A stretch of 58,000 nucleotides of DNA from Diphasiastrum complanatum (GCA_029204225.1 CM055106.1:19358149-19416148); one strand, 5' to 3'; shown: positions 30,501-40,587, counted from the stretch's first letter. The notes: a model not told the origin generated them from the letters alone. A program made the numbers and translations.

Positions 30501-33500
30501 TCATTTATTAGCAGTTACATTTCCACCAAGATTCGTGCTACACCTATTTCTGCTACATAGTCTCTCAGTGTCGAGGTTGCTAGCTCACATATTTTTATCA
30601 GCTCTCAGATGTTTCAGGGCTTGGACTATAGCATTGGTGACTTCTCTAGATAGGCAGATTTCTATATTATTCCTCTGGAGCGCTATGACATTATTCTTGG
30701 TGCAGATTGGTTTTCATCCCTTGGTAGTGTTGTTGTGGATCTTTCTCAGCAGACATTGTCTTTCACACATGCTGGTCGGCAGCATTTACTTTCTGGTATT
30801 GATTCCCAAGGTGACTATCAATTGGTTACCGGGAAGCAATTTATGCGTAGCCTGCCACAGGCTCAGGGTGCAGCTCTTTTATCATTCAGAGTACATCAAT
30901 TGCTGCTCCATCCATGGGTCCTCTTCCTCAGGTGATTTCTGACTTATTGCATCGATATTCTGTGGTCTTTTCAAAACCTACGTCTCTGCCACCATTACGA
31001 GATGTCACCCACCATATTGATCTTATTCCTGGTGCTACCCCACCCTCTTGTGCTCCATATCGTATGTCTAAGATGAACGTGATGAGGTTCAGCTCCAAAT
31101 TGCTTCCCTTTTACGTCAGGGCCCCATTGTTCCTAGCCATAGTCCTTTTGGTGCTCATGTCCTCCTTGTTGCCAAAAAAGATGGAACCAATGCCTTTGCA
31201 TTGACTATCGTGCTTTAAACAAGCTGACTATCCGTAATCAGTATCCTATACCTCACATGGATGACCTTTTTGATCAGCTTGGCACTTCTTCCATCTTTTC
31301 CAAAATTGACCTACGTTCTGGATATTACCAAATTAGGATGCGTCCTTCTGATAAGCATAAGACTGCATTTCGTACTCATTTGGGTTTGTATGAATTTTGT
31401 GTTCTTCCATTTGGTGTTCAGAATGGTCCACCGACATTTCAGAATGCTATGAATAATATTTTACGTCTTCTTTTAGGTGTTTGTGTCTTATTTTATTTTG
31501 ATGACATTCTTGTTTTTAGTACTTCTTTGTCTGATCATGTAAAACATCTATCATCTGTGTTTGAATTACTTATTAAGCATCAACTGTTTGCCAAATTGTC
31601 CAAATGTTCTTTTGTCGTGGCTAAAATCGAATTTTTGGGTTTTCTTATTTGTGGTGGACGTATTCGTCTTGATCCTCGGAAAGTTCAGGCTATTGAGAAT
31701 TGGCTTGTCCCAACCGATGTTCATTAAGTTTGTATGTTTTTAGGTATGGCAACCCATCTTCATCGTCCTGTTAAGTATTTTGCCATTGTGGCTGCTTCGC
31801 TTCATTCGTTACTAAAGAAGTCTCATTTTGTTTGGACTTCTGAGTGTCAAACTGCTTTTGATGCTTTACGTCATGCCATTGTTTCTGCTACTGTTATGTG
31901 TCTTCTCCAGTCTGATCAGCGTTTTATTGTTGAGACTGATGCTATCGCTATTGGTTTAGGCGCTCTTCTCCATCAGCCCGAGTGTGTTATTGCTTATGAG
32001 TCTCGTCGTTTGCGCTCTTATGAGCAACGTTACTCTCTGTACATGAAAAAGAGCTACTTGTTGTCATCCATGCTCTTAAGAAATGGCGTCATTATTTGTA
32101 TCGTGTTCCCTTTGATATTATTACTGATCATCAGTCTCTCCATTATCGTTTTTCTCAGCGTGATCTTAGTGATCGTCAATATCGTTGGTTACAATTTTTA
32201 AACTCTTTTCATTTTGATATTTTGTATCGTCCAGGCAAGGCAAACACGGCAGTTGATGCTTTATCTCGTCTTCCTGCATTGTTACATAGTATTGTTGCAC
32301 CAGTTCCTTCTTGGTTTGATGATTTACCGGCCGCATATTTGTCTTGTTCTGACTTTTCTGATGTTTATCAGACTCGTCCCCTTTCGTCCTCTCAGAAGTT
32401 CCAGGTTTATACTATTGTTGATGATCGTTTATAACACTATGGTGCTTTATGTATTCCCAGTTCTCTTTCCATTCGTCCTCAGTTGTTGTTTGATGCTCAT
32501 GCTTCCCCTATTGGTGGCCATTTTGGTTTTTAAAAGTCTTATGCACGTCTTAAGGACAATTCCTATTGGCCATCCATGAAGTCTGAGCTAGCCCATCTTA
32601 TTCGTGATTGTCCTTTTTGTGCCCGTAATAAATACTCCCGTGCTAAGTCCGCTGGTTTGCTCCAGAGTTGGCCCATTCCTCACCGCTAGTGGACATATAT
32701 TTCTATGGACTTTATCCTTGGTCTTCCTCATACCCGCCGTGGTCATGACTCTTGTATGGTGGTGGTAGATCGGTTCTTGAAACAGGCACACTTTATACAG
32801 GTCCGTAGTACTATTACAGCTGAGCAGTGGGCACGTCTTTTTCTATCAGATATTTTTCTCCTGCATGGTATGCCACGTACTATCCTATCTGATCGGGATA
32901 GTAAGTTTACATCTACAATCTGGACAGAGCTTATGCGTATTTTGGATGCACAGCTTCTGATGGGTACTGCTTATCATTCTACTACTGATGGGCAAACTGA
33001 GGTCCTTAATCGGATCCTTGAGGATTACCTTCGACATTTTGTTTCTCCTTTCGGGAAGGATTGGGACCAACATTTATGTTTGGCAGAGTATAGCTATAAT
33101 AGCTCTGTTAGTACTAGCACTGGAGTTTCACCTTTCTTATTGGCTCATGGGTATGCTCCACTTTTGCCAGGGGTGCCTCTTCCTCCTGATGATACACCAG
33201 TTACCATTGCTTCTTTTTTATCCGGTGCTCGTGAGCTTATTGCTAGGGCTACTACTCACTTACAGCATGTTCAGAAGCGCTATCAAACTTCTGTTGATCG
33301 TCATTGCCGTCATGTTGAGTTTCAGGTTGGTGATATGGTTTACCTCCTGTTACGCTTTGCACGTCATCACTTTGTTCAGGGTCACGCTTCTCCTGAGAAG
33401 CTTGCACCACGCTATTATGGGCCTTACTGTATCTTGGATCGCCTCAGCACTGTTACATACCGGTTACCGTTGCCTAATTCTACACGAGCTTGTGATATCT

Positions 33501-35967
33501 TTCATGTTAGCCTGTTAGGAGCTGCCATTGAGGATGATGCTCCTCGCGATCTCACATTTCCTACAGAGCCAAAGCTGTTCCCTTTTTTTGCCAGCCGCCA
33601 TCCATCAGGTTCGCCTTTAGTATAGTCAACGTCGCAGACAGGTTCAGTTTTTAGTACAGTGGGATGGTCGTCCTCTTGAGGAGGCCACTTGGGAGCCTAT
33701 TGATGTGTTTTATCATACACCATTATTGGCAGATCAGACTTGAGCCCTCATGGCTTTAGTTCTCTCCTCTACTACAATCATTGTAGATGTTCCCTCTGCT
33801 TCATGATTTCGGCTGGCTATGGCTATTCTTTATTGTCGTATTTGCTTAGTACTACACAGTTATGAAGCTTTTGGGGTATCTGTTGTGACGAATTATGTCC
33901 TCTCCATCAGTATTTCCATTACTTCGTGATTTTTCAGTATTTAGCATGCTTACATTCTTGTTTTAGATAGTCATTATGCTTGCTAGCCGATGGAGGGCTT
34001 TGTTTTTTTCCAGGGGAGAGTTATGGACTTGGCTCATTACATTCGCCGCATCCATTCTTTTATTGTTATTATGCATAAGCAGGCCTAAGGGCCCTTTTTA
34101 TTCATATACTGCAGTGCCTTGGGCGCTATTTGGTTATATTTTAGGACTTGGTCACATTGATTTGGAGTGGGGGTCCTCCTATTGGGAGGGCGCACTATTT
34201 TCCCTCCAAATCCTTTTCCCTCCCTTTTTTGAATCCTCCATTTGATTCAAGGAAAGGGTATAAGCAGGGCATCATTGTATTCCTTTATTCAATTTATGAT
34301 GATTGCTCCTCTTTAGCCTCCTTAAGCATTCTCTTCTTCCTGCTTTCTAGCTTAAGTCCTGCTTTCTAGCATAGCTAGTGAATCTTAGCTTGTAACTGCC
34401 ACCAAGCTCGATGTACTTCGAGCTAATGCAGGAGTTTCATTTGGAAGTAGAGAGAAGGAAAATGTGGTCGTTAATGCACTATCGCGGATACTACATCAAA
34501 TGAGCTTCACATAGTTGACAATGATCTCATGGAGGAGATCAAGAGGGCTCAGCAAAAGAACCCACACTGTCAGCTATGTGGCCTAATTCGCGCAAGATAG
34601 TCGTCCAAATGGAAGAGTCAACTTCGCCTGTCACTTTCGTAGAGGCACACACCAGTATGTATCTAACAAACACTGTGAAGAAAGGCATGTTGCTAAAAAA
34701 TGTATTCATGCCAGACATGAAAGATCTTTGTCGTAAGATACTTCATAAATGCCATAATAGCCCCTGCACAGGGCACCCTAGTATTGATAAGACCAATGAG
34801 CTTGTAAGAAGCCCATGACTGCAGCGACACGTAAGATAGTACATCTAGCATGTCATTTGAACAAGGTTGAGAGAGTAAGTCCTCCGGGCTTGCTACAGCC
34901 ACTTGAGATACCTACAGGAAGGTGGGAAAGCATCTCTATGGATTTTATTGTGGCATTAGTGCCACCGCCCACATAATTAGTCAGTCTCGGAGTAGCTACC
35001 TTGTCATAATAGACATTGTCTTGCAATACCTTAAAAAGGGGTGCTCTCCATGCTCCAGCAATATAACTTCAAGATTGTTGACTCAGTAGTATCCCGCTTG
35101 ATCCACTTCCAATGCTACAAGCCTGCAACTACGGACTGATCGATCACCCTAACCTGAGTGTCTTGGCTTTCAGTCTCCATGCACAAAGTAATGGGCAATC
35201 TTGGTCACTAAATATTCACAACAATCTGGATACTAACCTTAGGTTCAATACTGTTATGATTGCAAAGTACATAAAACACGCAGTCTTCTCCACCTCTAGA
35301 CTTTCTCTCTCAGTACCATCCTCTAAGAAGGCCTACATACCGGTCTAGCCTTGGAATGACCACACTCTCCGCTCCACGTTCCTTTTAGAGTACAAAATCC
35401 TCCGGTATGTCACTACATATCATACTTGCAGGGATACCCATCTCAACAAAACAGCGCTAACATTGCGATGTATAGAATCAACTAAGACACAATTCATCCC
35501 TCGGGATCAGCCTTGATAGATAATAAGAATAATTGAATATTGAGGCGTCTTTGACTTAAAACAGCCAGAAAAAAGTCACCTGCAATTACATACACTTGCA
35601 AAGAGATTGAAGAAAGTGACATTGCGTTGTAGAGAAAATTGGTGCATACCATACCTTCCATGGTGAACACACTTTCTTGAGGCACAGCTTGTGCATCGTC
35701 AGAGACCGGCTGTGATGCTGGTGCAGGCGCTTTTATTCCGGTAAAGACACCTTTTATACGATCCAGCCATGAGGGAGAGCTGCTGCTATCTGCGCTTCGT
35801 TGAGACGCTGTCCCGGTAAAATCCGAGGTTTGCATAAACCTCCAGGAGGCAGCAGCTAGCTTCAACCCTTCCGCTTTGAAGCATAGCAGCTGAAAAGGTG
35901 TAGCTGAGAGTAATGACAGAGAAGTGGAGGTGCGTGAGATGGAGGAGAGCTTAGAGAAGGGGATCAT
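24473..35967 (-). CDS. SEC-C zinc-motif protein with mitochondrial-type leader (six exons)
   Basis: Uncharacterised plant protein with a C-terminal SEC-C motif (CPCGSGKKFKRCCGK), the Zn-binding CxCx(n)CC module also seen at the SecA C-terminus. Exons on the minus strand: 35967-35655, 27439-27291, 27212-27105 (optional), 27027- or 26907-26746, 26565-26450, 24506-24473 (stop). Exon 1 has a Ser/Arg-rich, acid-poor N-terminus typical of mitochondrial presequences, then WLDRIKGVFTG. Exon 2 carries FADELKKARKLGSL. Later exons carry CSCTVRDVEDVISKYEWAKEA, KPLPKSFKEVEEMMGGSW and the split Cys motif. Phases agree at every join (1, 0, 0, 0, 2). The region between DPQ and LLGAQQ is uncertain: either two short extra coding pieces or one longer intron. 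Introns 1 and 5 are enlarged by retroelements. Function unknown. Confidence 0.85.
24827..25237 (+). repeat. copia B 5' long terminal repeat
   Basis: 411 bp with TGTTAG...CTAACA termini, followed immediately by the primer-binding site. A TATA-like box (GTATAAAAATC) lies near 24960. Confidence 0.88.
25270..25985 (+). repeat. degenerate leader repeats of copia B
   Basis: Many imperfect copies of GGCAACATCTGGGGACAG / GACAGGTGTTATCTGAG-like units, about 25-35 bp each. The frames across both strands here come from these repeats. Confidence 0.75.
26450..26565 (-). CDS. SEC-C gene, exon 5 (first half of the SEC-C motif)
   Basis: 116 nt: VEEMMGGSW ... SRNSSCPCGSGKKFK plus two bases of the next Arg codon. 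Acceptor TTGTTGAAG, donor GTAAGT. The Zn motif is split here between CxC and CC. Confidence 0.9.
26746..26907 (-). CDS. SEC-C gene, exon 4 (conserved core)
   Basis: Minimal form from acceptor GGATTCAG to donor GTACGT, phase 0 at both ends: LLGAQQKADVATQCSCTVRD, VEDVISKYEWAKEA, then KPLPKSFKE. A longer form could begin at 27027 after ATAGTCAG, adding RYLIYSKGS...GIQ. The CSC segment and the WAKEA helix are the conserved part. Confidence 0.82.
27105..27212 (-). CDS. SEC-C gene, optional exon 3
   Basis: 108 nt, 36 codons, bounded by TTGTCTTAG and a GTGATT donor, phase 0 on both sides (DLRGMRSPLLNKF ... WGSTLS). The preceding intron would be 78 nt. Related plant proteins, as I recall them, are shorter here, so this may be intron. 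Confidence 0.4.
27291..27439 (-). CDS. SEC-C gene, exon 2
   Basis: 149 nt. The acceptor GTGTGTACAG leaves CT, which completes the codon begun by the G of exon 1 (Ala), giving TMEAFADELKKARKLG. It ends SKYDPQ at the donor GTAGAA. In-frame stops just outside both ends confirm the borders. Confidence 0.88.
27850..28094 (+). pseudogene. older Ty3/gypsy element, RNase H part (left of nested insertion)
   Basis: The plus-strand frame begins at the RNase H active-site motif (RDASG, normally TDASG), then VLSQEGRTIGFESKRLTSTQ, ERYPTHEQELYVIVDALK and CQHYLW. It stops at the target duplication GCCAC (28090-28094), where the younger gypsy element starts. The continuation is at 34398. It lies in intron 1 of the SEC-C gene. 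Confidence 0.82.
28090..28094. other. target-site duplication GCCAC (left)
   Basis: Five bases directly before the 5' LTR, identical to 34398-34402 after the 3' LTR. Confidence 0.9.
28095..28444 (+). repeat. gypsy 5' LTR
   Basis: 350 bp, from AATTATGGAATTGGCTCATT to CTTAGCTTGCGACT. It aligns along its length with 34019-34397, which has extra segments (for example CTCCTCTTTAGCCTCCTTAAG). Confidence 0.95.
28445..28456 (+). promoter_or_regulatory. primer-binding site, tRNA-iMet type
   Basis: TGGTATCAGAGC immediately after the 5' LTR; complementary to the 3' end of plant initiator tRNA-Met, the usual primer of plant LTR elements. Confidence 0.93.
28470..28800 (+). repeat. leader minisatellite of the gypsy element, about five units
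   Basis: TTGGTGGAGGCTGTCCAGCG-type units begin at about 28471, 28542 and 28613 (period 71) and continue with diverged units near 28690 and 28770. The third core CCACCCATCACTTTCATC is conserved. Confidence 0.92.
29222..30230 (+). pseudogene. gypsy gag with zinc knuckle
   Basis: The ATG at 29222 opens a 244-codon frame: N-terminal coiled coil (DSRMDHLESRIDRILSSLE), a Pro/Ser-rich stretch, then the capsid retrotrans-gag region (ENWFSKLETYF, LDGRAQTWWRVY, RQRDLFRSLRHT, YIDQFTELSYLF, LISRFIAGL). A stop at 29955 and a shift near 30060 separate it from the CCHC knuckle CYRCKSPDHLAHDC (about 30194-30235). Confidence 0.9.
30430..30900 (+). pseudogene. gypsy aspartic protease
   Basis: In the frame around 30478 the active site reads ALVDTGSTHSFIS (DTG at 30482-30490), followed by LERYDIILGADWFSSLG. 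Both are typical of retropepsins of Ty3/gypsy elements. Separated from the knuckle by a frameshift. Confidence 0.85.
30914..31727 (+). pseudogene. gypsy reverse transcriptase
   Basis: Starts with the pre-RT segment VTHHIDLIPGA and, after a shift, KDGT...ALN(K). The 31257-31727 frame gives MDDLFDQLGTSSIFSKIDLR, SGYYQIRM, FRTHLGLYEFCVLPFGVQN and the catalytic YFDDILVFS (about 31494-31520; Phe replaces the usual Leu/Val/Ile). A stop at 31725 separates it from RNase H. Confidence 0.9.
31734..32300 (+). pseudogene. gypsy RNase H
   Basis: FVWTSECQTAFDALRHAI and ETDAIAIGLGALLHQ (active-site Asp in the ETDA position), then after a shift near 32050 ITDHQSLHYRF and YRPGKANTAVDALSRLP, the end of Ty3/gypsy RNase H. 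Confidence 0.88.
32470..33625 (+). pseudogene. gypsy integrase
   Basis: Zinc-binding H2C2 part at 32490-32640 (HASPIGGHFGF, DCPFCARNK) with stops, then the core in a 306-codon frame: MDFILGLP, VVVDRFLKQAHFI, TILSDRDSKFTS (second Asp), DGQTEVLNR (Glu). The C-terminal beta domain follows (FQVGDMVYL, KLAPRYYGPY, YRLPLPNSTRACDIFHVSLL). The core frame is intact from 32705 to 33625. Confidence 0.92.
33626..33741 (+). pseudogene. gypsy chromodomain-like C-terminus
   Basis: After one frameshift the sequence reads QFLVQWDGRPLEEATWEP and ends LLADQT plus stop at about 33741. The V.W.G.P..EATWE pattern is the chromodomain-type end of chromovirus-like integrases. Confidence 0.7.
34012..34018 (+). promoter_or_regulatory. 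polypurine tract of the gypsy element
   Basis: AGGGGAG lies directly before the 3' LTR; the usual plus-strand priming site. Confidence 0.8.
34019..34397 (+). repeat. gypsy 3' LTR
   Basis: 379 bp, AGTTATGGACTTGGCTC to CTTAGCTTGTAACT. Pair of 28095-28444. Confidence 0.95.
34398..34402. other. target-site duplication GCCAC (right)
   Basis: Matches 28090-28094. Confidence 0.9.
34403..35060 (+). pseudogene. older Ty3/gypsy element, RNase H end and integrase zinc region (right of nested insertion)
   Basis: Continues the fragment at 27850-28094: after one target copy is removed the reading frame joins and gives the RNase H end (QEFHLEVE, then NVVVNALSR). Next come LCRKILHKCHNSPCTGHP (about 34720-34780, integrase HHCC region), LACHLNK, GLLQPLEIPTGRWESISMDF and a decayed YLVIIDIV. 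After about 35060 the similarity fades, so the integrase core is lost. Confidence 0.8.
35061..35640. other. intron 1 sequence near exon 1 of the SEC-C gene
   Basis: No recognisable coding sequence. The plus-strand frame 35112-35348 may be decayed gypsy sequence. Confidence 0.35.
35655..35967 (-). CDS. SEC-C gene, exon 1 (start codon, leader, DRIKGVFTG)
   Basis: 313 nt from ATG 35967-35965 to a GTATGG donor; 104 codons plus one base. The first about 50 residues are rich in Ser, Leu, Arg and Lys with no acidic residue before Glu33, as in mitochondrial presequences. The open frame past the donor (to 35494) is intron. Confidence 0.85.
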
Positions 35968-36072
35968 GCTGTCGATCGATCGAGAGAAGGAAAAACAACG
36001 GCTCGTCTTAGAATGGAAATAAATAAAATTCTATGCTCGCTCCTTTCTCTCTCCCCTTGGTATAGGTAGTGT

Positions 36073-36109
<37 letters not shown>
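36073..36109. repeat. (GA)n microsatellite upstream of the SEC-C gene
   Basis: About 37 bp, lying about 105 bp upstream of the ATG on the opposite strand, where it reads (CT)n: probably 5' leader or core promoter. Confidence 0.95.
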
Positions 36110-36111
<2 letters not shown>

Positions 36112-36326
36112 GGGGGATGCATTGGCCACATTCCATAGTGGCCACAAACGAGTTAAGGGCGGCCATCTGAAAACGCCAGCCCACCAATCCACCAATTCCC
36201 ACCAATCCACCAACTCCACTAAACTCCATTATCCATCAATCTCCATTTTACAAATGTTGCAGCCTGCCATGTAGTGCACCAGGTCCTGTCTTCACAATGC
36301 CTGCAGTTTGCCTTCATGCCTTCATA

Positions 36327-36620
36327 GGGTGTTTATCTGAAATGTGAGTACAATTTATATTAGGTGTTCATCTGAAAAGTTGGAAGGATATCCATCAGCT
36401 TTTCTTGTCAAGCATTTCCTATCATGTGTTCATATCTTGCCTTTTCCCATTAAGATTTTCTTGCTAACATGTGAGCACAATTTCTTTCAGGCGTTTATCT
36501 GAAACATGAGCAAAATTACCGTCAGCCTTTCCTATCAAGCTTTTTCTAGCAGGTGGTTCCCATCAAGATTTTTCCATCAAGCTTTTCTTGCTGACATGTG
36601 AGCACACTTTTCGAGTTCCA
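36327..36620. repeat. diverged direct repeats with ATCTGAAA.ATGAG and CTTGCT.ACATGTGAGCACA
   Basis: Units such as GTTTATCTGAAATGTGAG (36331), GTTTATCTGAAACATGAG (36495) and TCTTGCT(A/G)ACATGTGAGCACA (36461, 36588) recur about every 130-165 bp with drift. Confidence 0.6.
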
Positions 36621-36629
36621 AAAGAGCTT

Positions 36630-38600
36630 TTGTCAAGTGTTTTAACATTGTTGTATCTTGAAATCTCACAACCATACAATGCACTTATTGCACTTCTCGC
36701 AAACCTTTTGTCTTGTCTTTGTTGTTGAGACTACTCCCACTTCTGATGGATCCTGCCATGCTCATGTTTTCTTATAATTTCAACCATTTAATGGATTCGT
36801 TCCCGAATTTGAAGAGTTGGTTGAGTTTGACGGCATGGCTCCAATGGTGATGGTGTTCCTGACCTTGATCATGTCATTATTTCTTGAAGAGGAAAGGGGT
36901 ACACGTTGGTGGAAGTTTTCTCAAAGTTTAACTAAGTGGGAAAAGGTTGACAACAATGCTTGGCATGTTGACGGTGCCACTAGGGACACAAAGTGGATAA
37001 GCAAGTATCGAGTAAGCTAGGCACTATATCAATATATGGTGTCCATGTTGGATTATCCGAATAATCGATCTTTAATCTACATCCAATCATTTTATCTACT
37101 TCTGCAGTTTTACTCATGGTTTTACACAGCCTGCAAAAATACACAGAAATGGCTAACGGTCGGGTTCAACAACGACAAAGAATATTGAAGGTGTTCGAAC
37201 TATCGAATGTAAGCAGAACTTGTTTCCACTTGTTTTGAAGCTAACGACTTGCTCTAACTATTTTTGCAAGAAGTTTCTAGAAAGCCTAACTAGATAAGTG
37301 ACAGCGCAAAATGGCTAAGCTTTAATTGCGATCTACGACCAAGCATTGTCTTCAATGGTCATTCGGATATGCCTAAATGGCATTCATAACTAGTATAAAT
37401 AATTGATCACTTTCTAGATTAATTATTCTTCTGCTTCTTTAGCTTCTTCAGCTACATTAGCTCTTTTGCATATTGATCCTGGAGATTACTATAGCGCATT
37501 GCTAGAAGTGCTTATTTTTTATTAGCAAAAATGTCAAACAAAGTCAATCAGATACTCAGAGATGGTTTCGAGTACGTGGTTGCATCCGCTATTATTTCGT
37601 GCCCACGATTCTTCTAATTTGTACATGCTACTTACTAAATTGATCATACAATTTATAGTATTCAATATTGTGTCAGAATGATCAAATGCTTCTTGATTCT
37701 ATTGTAATCTAATTATGTTCTCTTATAGTTTTTGTCTGAACTGTCGAATATCTCAATATTGTAATATTTCATATAGCAATGTTTATTCTATTATGTTTGT
37801 CATGAAACCAATCTAACAAATTCTGATGATTTCAAAATTATTTTCAGCATTCAATTTTATTTTTTATCTTTAATTTGATTCAATAGCTTTGTATAGCTTT
37901 GTGTTAGCTTTTGTTTGCACCAATTTGCAAGGCATTTTAATAAGAGATGCAAAAGTTACTGCACTTTTCCCAAAAGCTATCAAAATAGGTGACTAAAATT
38001 TTCTTTCAATTTGTTTAAATTTTTCAGATTCTGTTTGAGTTTTAATATCAAGTTTCTTTACATAAGATTTTAAAGCTTTGTCTTAGTTTTGATTTGATCT
38101 ATATGGCAGGTAATTTGGATTAGTATCCAAAAAGTTATGACAAATCTTGTTTCCTAGCTCTAGTTTTGCTAATTTTCTTCTTTCAAAATTTTCAGCCCTG
38201 TTCTGTTGCTATTTCGACCTACTAAATCATCTTCAATCATTGATCTAATTCTATAGGCTAATAGAGCTTTTGTTAGATTTTCAGAGGTACTGAGTTTTTG
38301 TGATTTGGATCAATATTAAGAAAGTTATGATCAAATTAGTGGAGGTGGGTCAGACTAGCTAGAATTTTGAAAATTTTCTTTTGGATTTTTTAAGTGAGAG
38401 AGAAGCACTTCACTTCTTCAAACTTGAAATTTAGTTTCTTTGTAAATTTTTTTTCAATTTCTTCATTTTGAAGTATTTTAGATTCAAATTTTTAAAAAAA
38501 TTGACCTAACTCTACCCTCGTAGAGCCCTAACCCTACCCTCGCAAATTAGGTTATGAGAGAAAAAATCCAAAAATCCAAAAAAACACCTTGCCCAGATTT
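36630..38600. other. no gene seen
   Basis: AT-rich intergenic DNA. A 67-codon plus-strand frame (36817-37020) is unassigned. Part of 37.1-39.1 kb could be LTR or leader of the gypsy gag that follows, but no PBS or LTR pair is visible. Confidence 0.4.
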
Positions 38601-38608
38601 TAAACCCT

Positions 38609-38732
<124 letters not shown>

Positions 38733-39114
38733 GGAACCTACCTGTGCCCGCACCCCTACGAAGATTCCGTGGGAACATTCCTTGAGAATATTCTCTAGCA
38801 TATTTCTTACTTTCTCCTCTCCTCGTGCCCGATAAAAGTTTTTGCCGTAAATCTTCATAATTTTTTATGATTCATGCTAATTTCTACCGAGCACACAAAT
38901 GTTTCATGGAATTCAAAGAGCTATAGATTTCGATTTGTAAAATTTCTTTAAGCCCCTTTCTTCTAACTTGTTTATTTTGGTTTACTTTGATTCTTTTAAA
39001 CTTCCATAACTTTCTTGTTTGAACTCCGATTCTAGTGAAATAAAATTAAAAAGTGATCGGAACGATAAGGCAAACTCATCGAGACTATCCAAACTCGTGT
39101 TGTAACACTTCAAA

Positions 39115-40563
39115 ATGGGTGGTAAGGAAAAACAAACAGTGGATAAAAATAACCCACCTCAAGACAACTTGTCTATTGAAGAAATAGTGGAAGGACTGCA
39201 GGTTTCAAACTTGCAAGAAAACAGACTAGATAAAATGCAGGCCACACAAGATCTGATAGTGGCAATGTTTCAAGAAATGAGACAAGATTAGCAAGAAATG
39301 AAACAAAGTCGACAAGATGATGAGGTGAAATGGACAAAATTGGTTGATAGCCTAGCTGGTAGGCAAGACAAGATTGCGAGAGCTGACCAAATATATAATG
39401 AGCCATCCACATCGTCCCAACTACCATCTCCATTACAACATGTAACATCTTCTCAGGATGTCCGTAGAATTGACATGGACAAGGGAAAACATGTATTACA
39501 GAGTCATTGAATATCCGGTCAGACTTGGTAATGACAGGGGAATGTCCGAACAATGAGTGCAATAGTCAACGAGGTTTCATGAACAACGGAACCATTTTGA
39601 TGCTCGGGAGTACAAGGATAAGATTACCATTCAGAAATTCAATGGTGACTTTAAGACCCTTGACATTGAAGAGTGGTTGGATAAATTAGATCGTTACTTC
39701 ACCCTGTTCAATAGATCTGATCAAGCTAAAATTACTTTCGCTACAATCTATTTGGAAGAAGTAGCCTATGAGTCGTGGAAGTGGAGGGAGAATAGGCTAT
39801 CAGTAGAGGAATGTAACACATGAACTAATTGGCCGTTATTTAAGAATGCTCGTATTGAGACTTTCAGAAGACCATTCCAAGATGATGACAACTTAAAAAG
39901 ATGGACGAAGATACGTCAGAAGAGTTCGATACAAGAGTATAACTTTGATTTCTAGAGTCTAACTCTTAAGCTACCCACAGTGTCTGATGCAGATCACTTA
40001 TGAAAGTATATACATGGATTGCAACCAAATATTGGAGCTGATGTAGCATCACGTTTTTGCACTGATTTGGACCAAGCAATGTGAGTGGCTCTTAAAATCG
40101 AGCCTAAATATATTGGTAAGTGGTCGACTAAATCGGGAGCACCTAGATATGAAGTTAATGGGTGGGAAGTTGAGTGGAATTTTGATATTCGTTGACATGA
40201 TAAGGAAAGGAGCACAATCCTCTAGTGCCCGACAGTTGAAGAAGCTGATAGGAGGAATGGTGGTAAGAAACAAGTGAGCAACATGGAGGCCAAGTCGGTG
40301 GTGAAAATTGTCAGATCAAAGGCAGAGATAGATCGACTGCGGCAACAAGGCTTATGTTTCACTTGTAAGCAAAAATGGAAACTAGGGCATAGGTGTGATA
40401 AAGCTAAGTTTGCAGGGATTTCCTTGATACTCCAAGACAACGAAGACGATATTAACACTTTTTCAGAGAATGTCATTGACATTGAGCCACCGCAAAGTAA
40501 TGAAGGAAAGGAAGACACCTCATCCAATGAGGAGTCACCAAATCATCAATCAGACCACAGATA
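39115..40563 (+). pseudogene. Ty3/gypsy gag (second family), no pol
   Basis: Plus-strand gag starting MGGKEKQ at about 39115. It has a Gln-rich coiled N-terminus (LQVSNLQENRLDKM), the capsid-like gag domain at 39600-40100 broken by stops and shifts (FNGDFKTLDIEEWLDKLDRY, YESWKWRE, IQEYNFDF, HGLQPNIGADV), and a zinc knuckle of the CFTCKQKWKLGHRC type (40352-40393) in the 40274-40564 frame. The CxxC...GHxC knuckle after LRQQGLCF is typical of plant chromovirus gags and differs from the knuckle of the nested element. The element is cut at about 40563, where an antisense copia remnant begins. Confidence 0.82.
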
Positions 40564-40587
40564 GCAAGGAAGAGCCATTAGGAGGGA

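Larger units (their letters stand above)
28095..34397 (+). mobile_element. Ty3/gypsy element with both LTRs, nested in an older gypsy element
   Basis: Structurally complete 6.3-kb element: 5' LTR 28095-28444, primer site TGGTATCAGAGC 28445-28456, leader, gag, protease, RT, RNase H, integrase, chromodomain-like end, purine tract AGGGGAG (34012-34018), 3' LTR 34019-34397. Target duplication GCCAC at 28090-28094 and 34398-34402. LTR ends are AA/AGTT...GA/AACT, not TG...CA. The domain order protease-RT-RNase H-integrase is that of Ty3/gypsy (Metaviridae). Several frameshifts and stops show it is no longer autonomous. It sits antisense in intron 1 of the SEC-C gene. The 350 versus 379 bp LTRs differ by indels and substitutions, so the insertion is not recent. 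Confidence 0.95.

Noticed and set aside
30005-30511. Leu-rich membrane-protein-like frame inside the gypsy element
   Set aside because: It is an alternate frame of the gag knuckle/protease region. The real domains read in the neighbouring frames. The same holds for 32214-32579 and 32988-33518.
35494-35654. Extension of the SEC-C exon-1 frame to 157 codons
   Set aside because: A strong GTATGG donor at 35654 gives a phase that fits exon 2 exactly, and the residues beyond it are not family-like.
36817-37020. 67-codon Trp/Lys-rich frame as a transposase fragment
   Set aside because: No recognisable catalytic motif or neighbouring fragments. Left unassigned.
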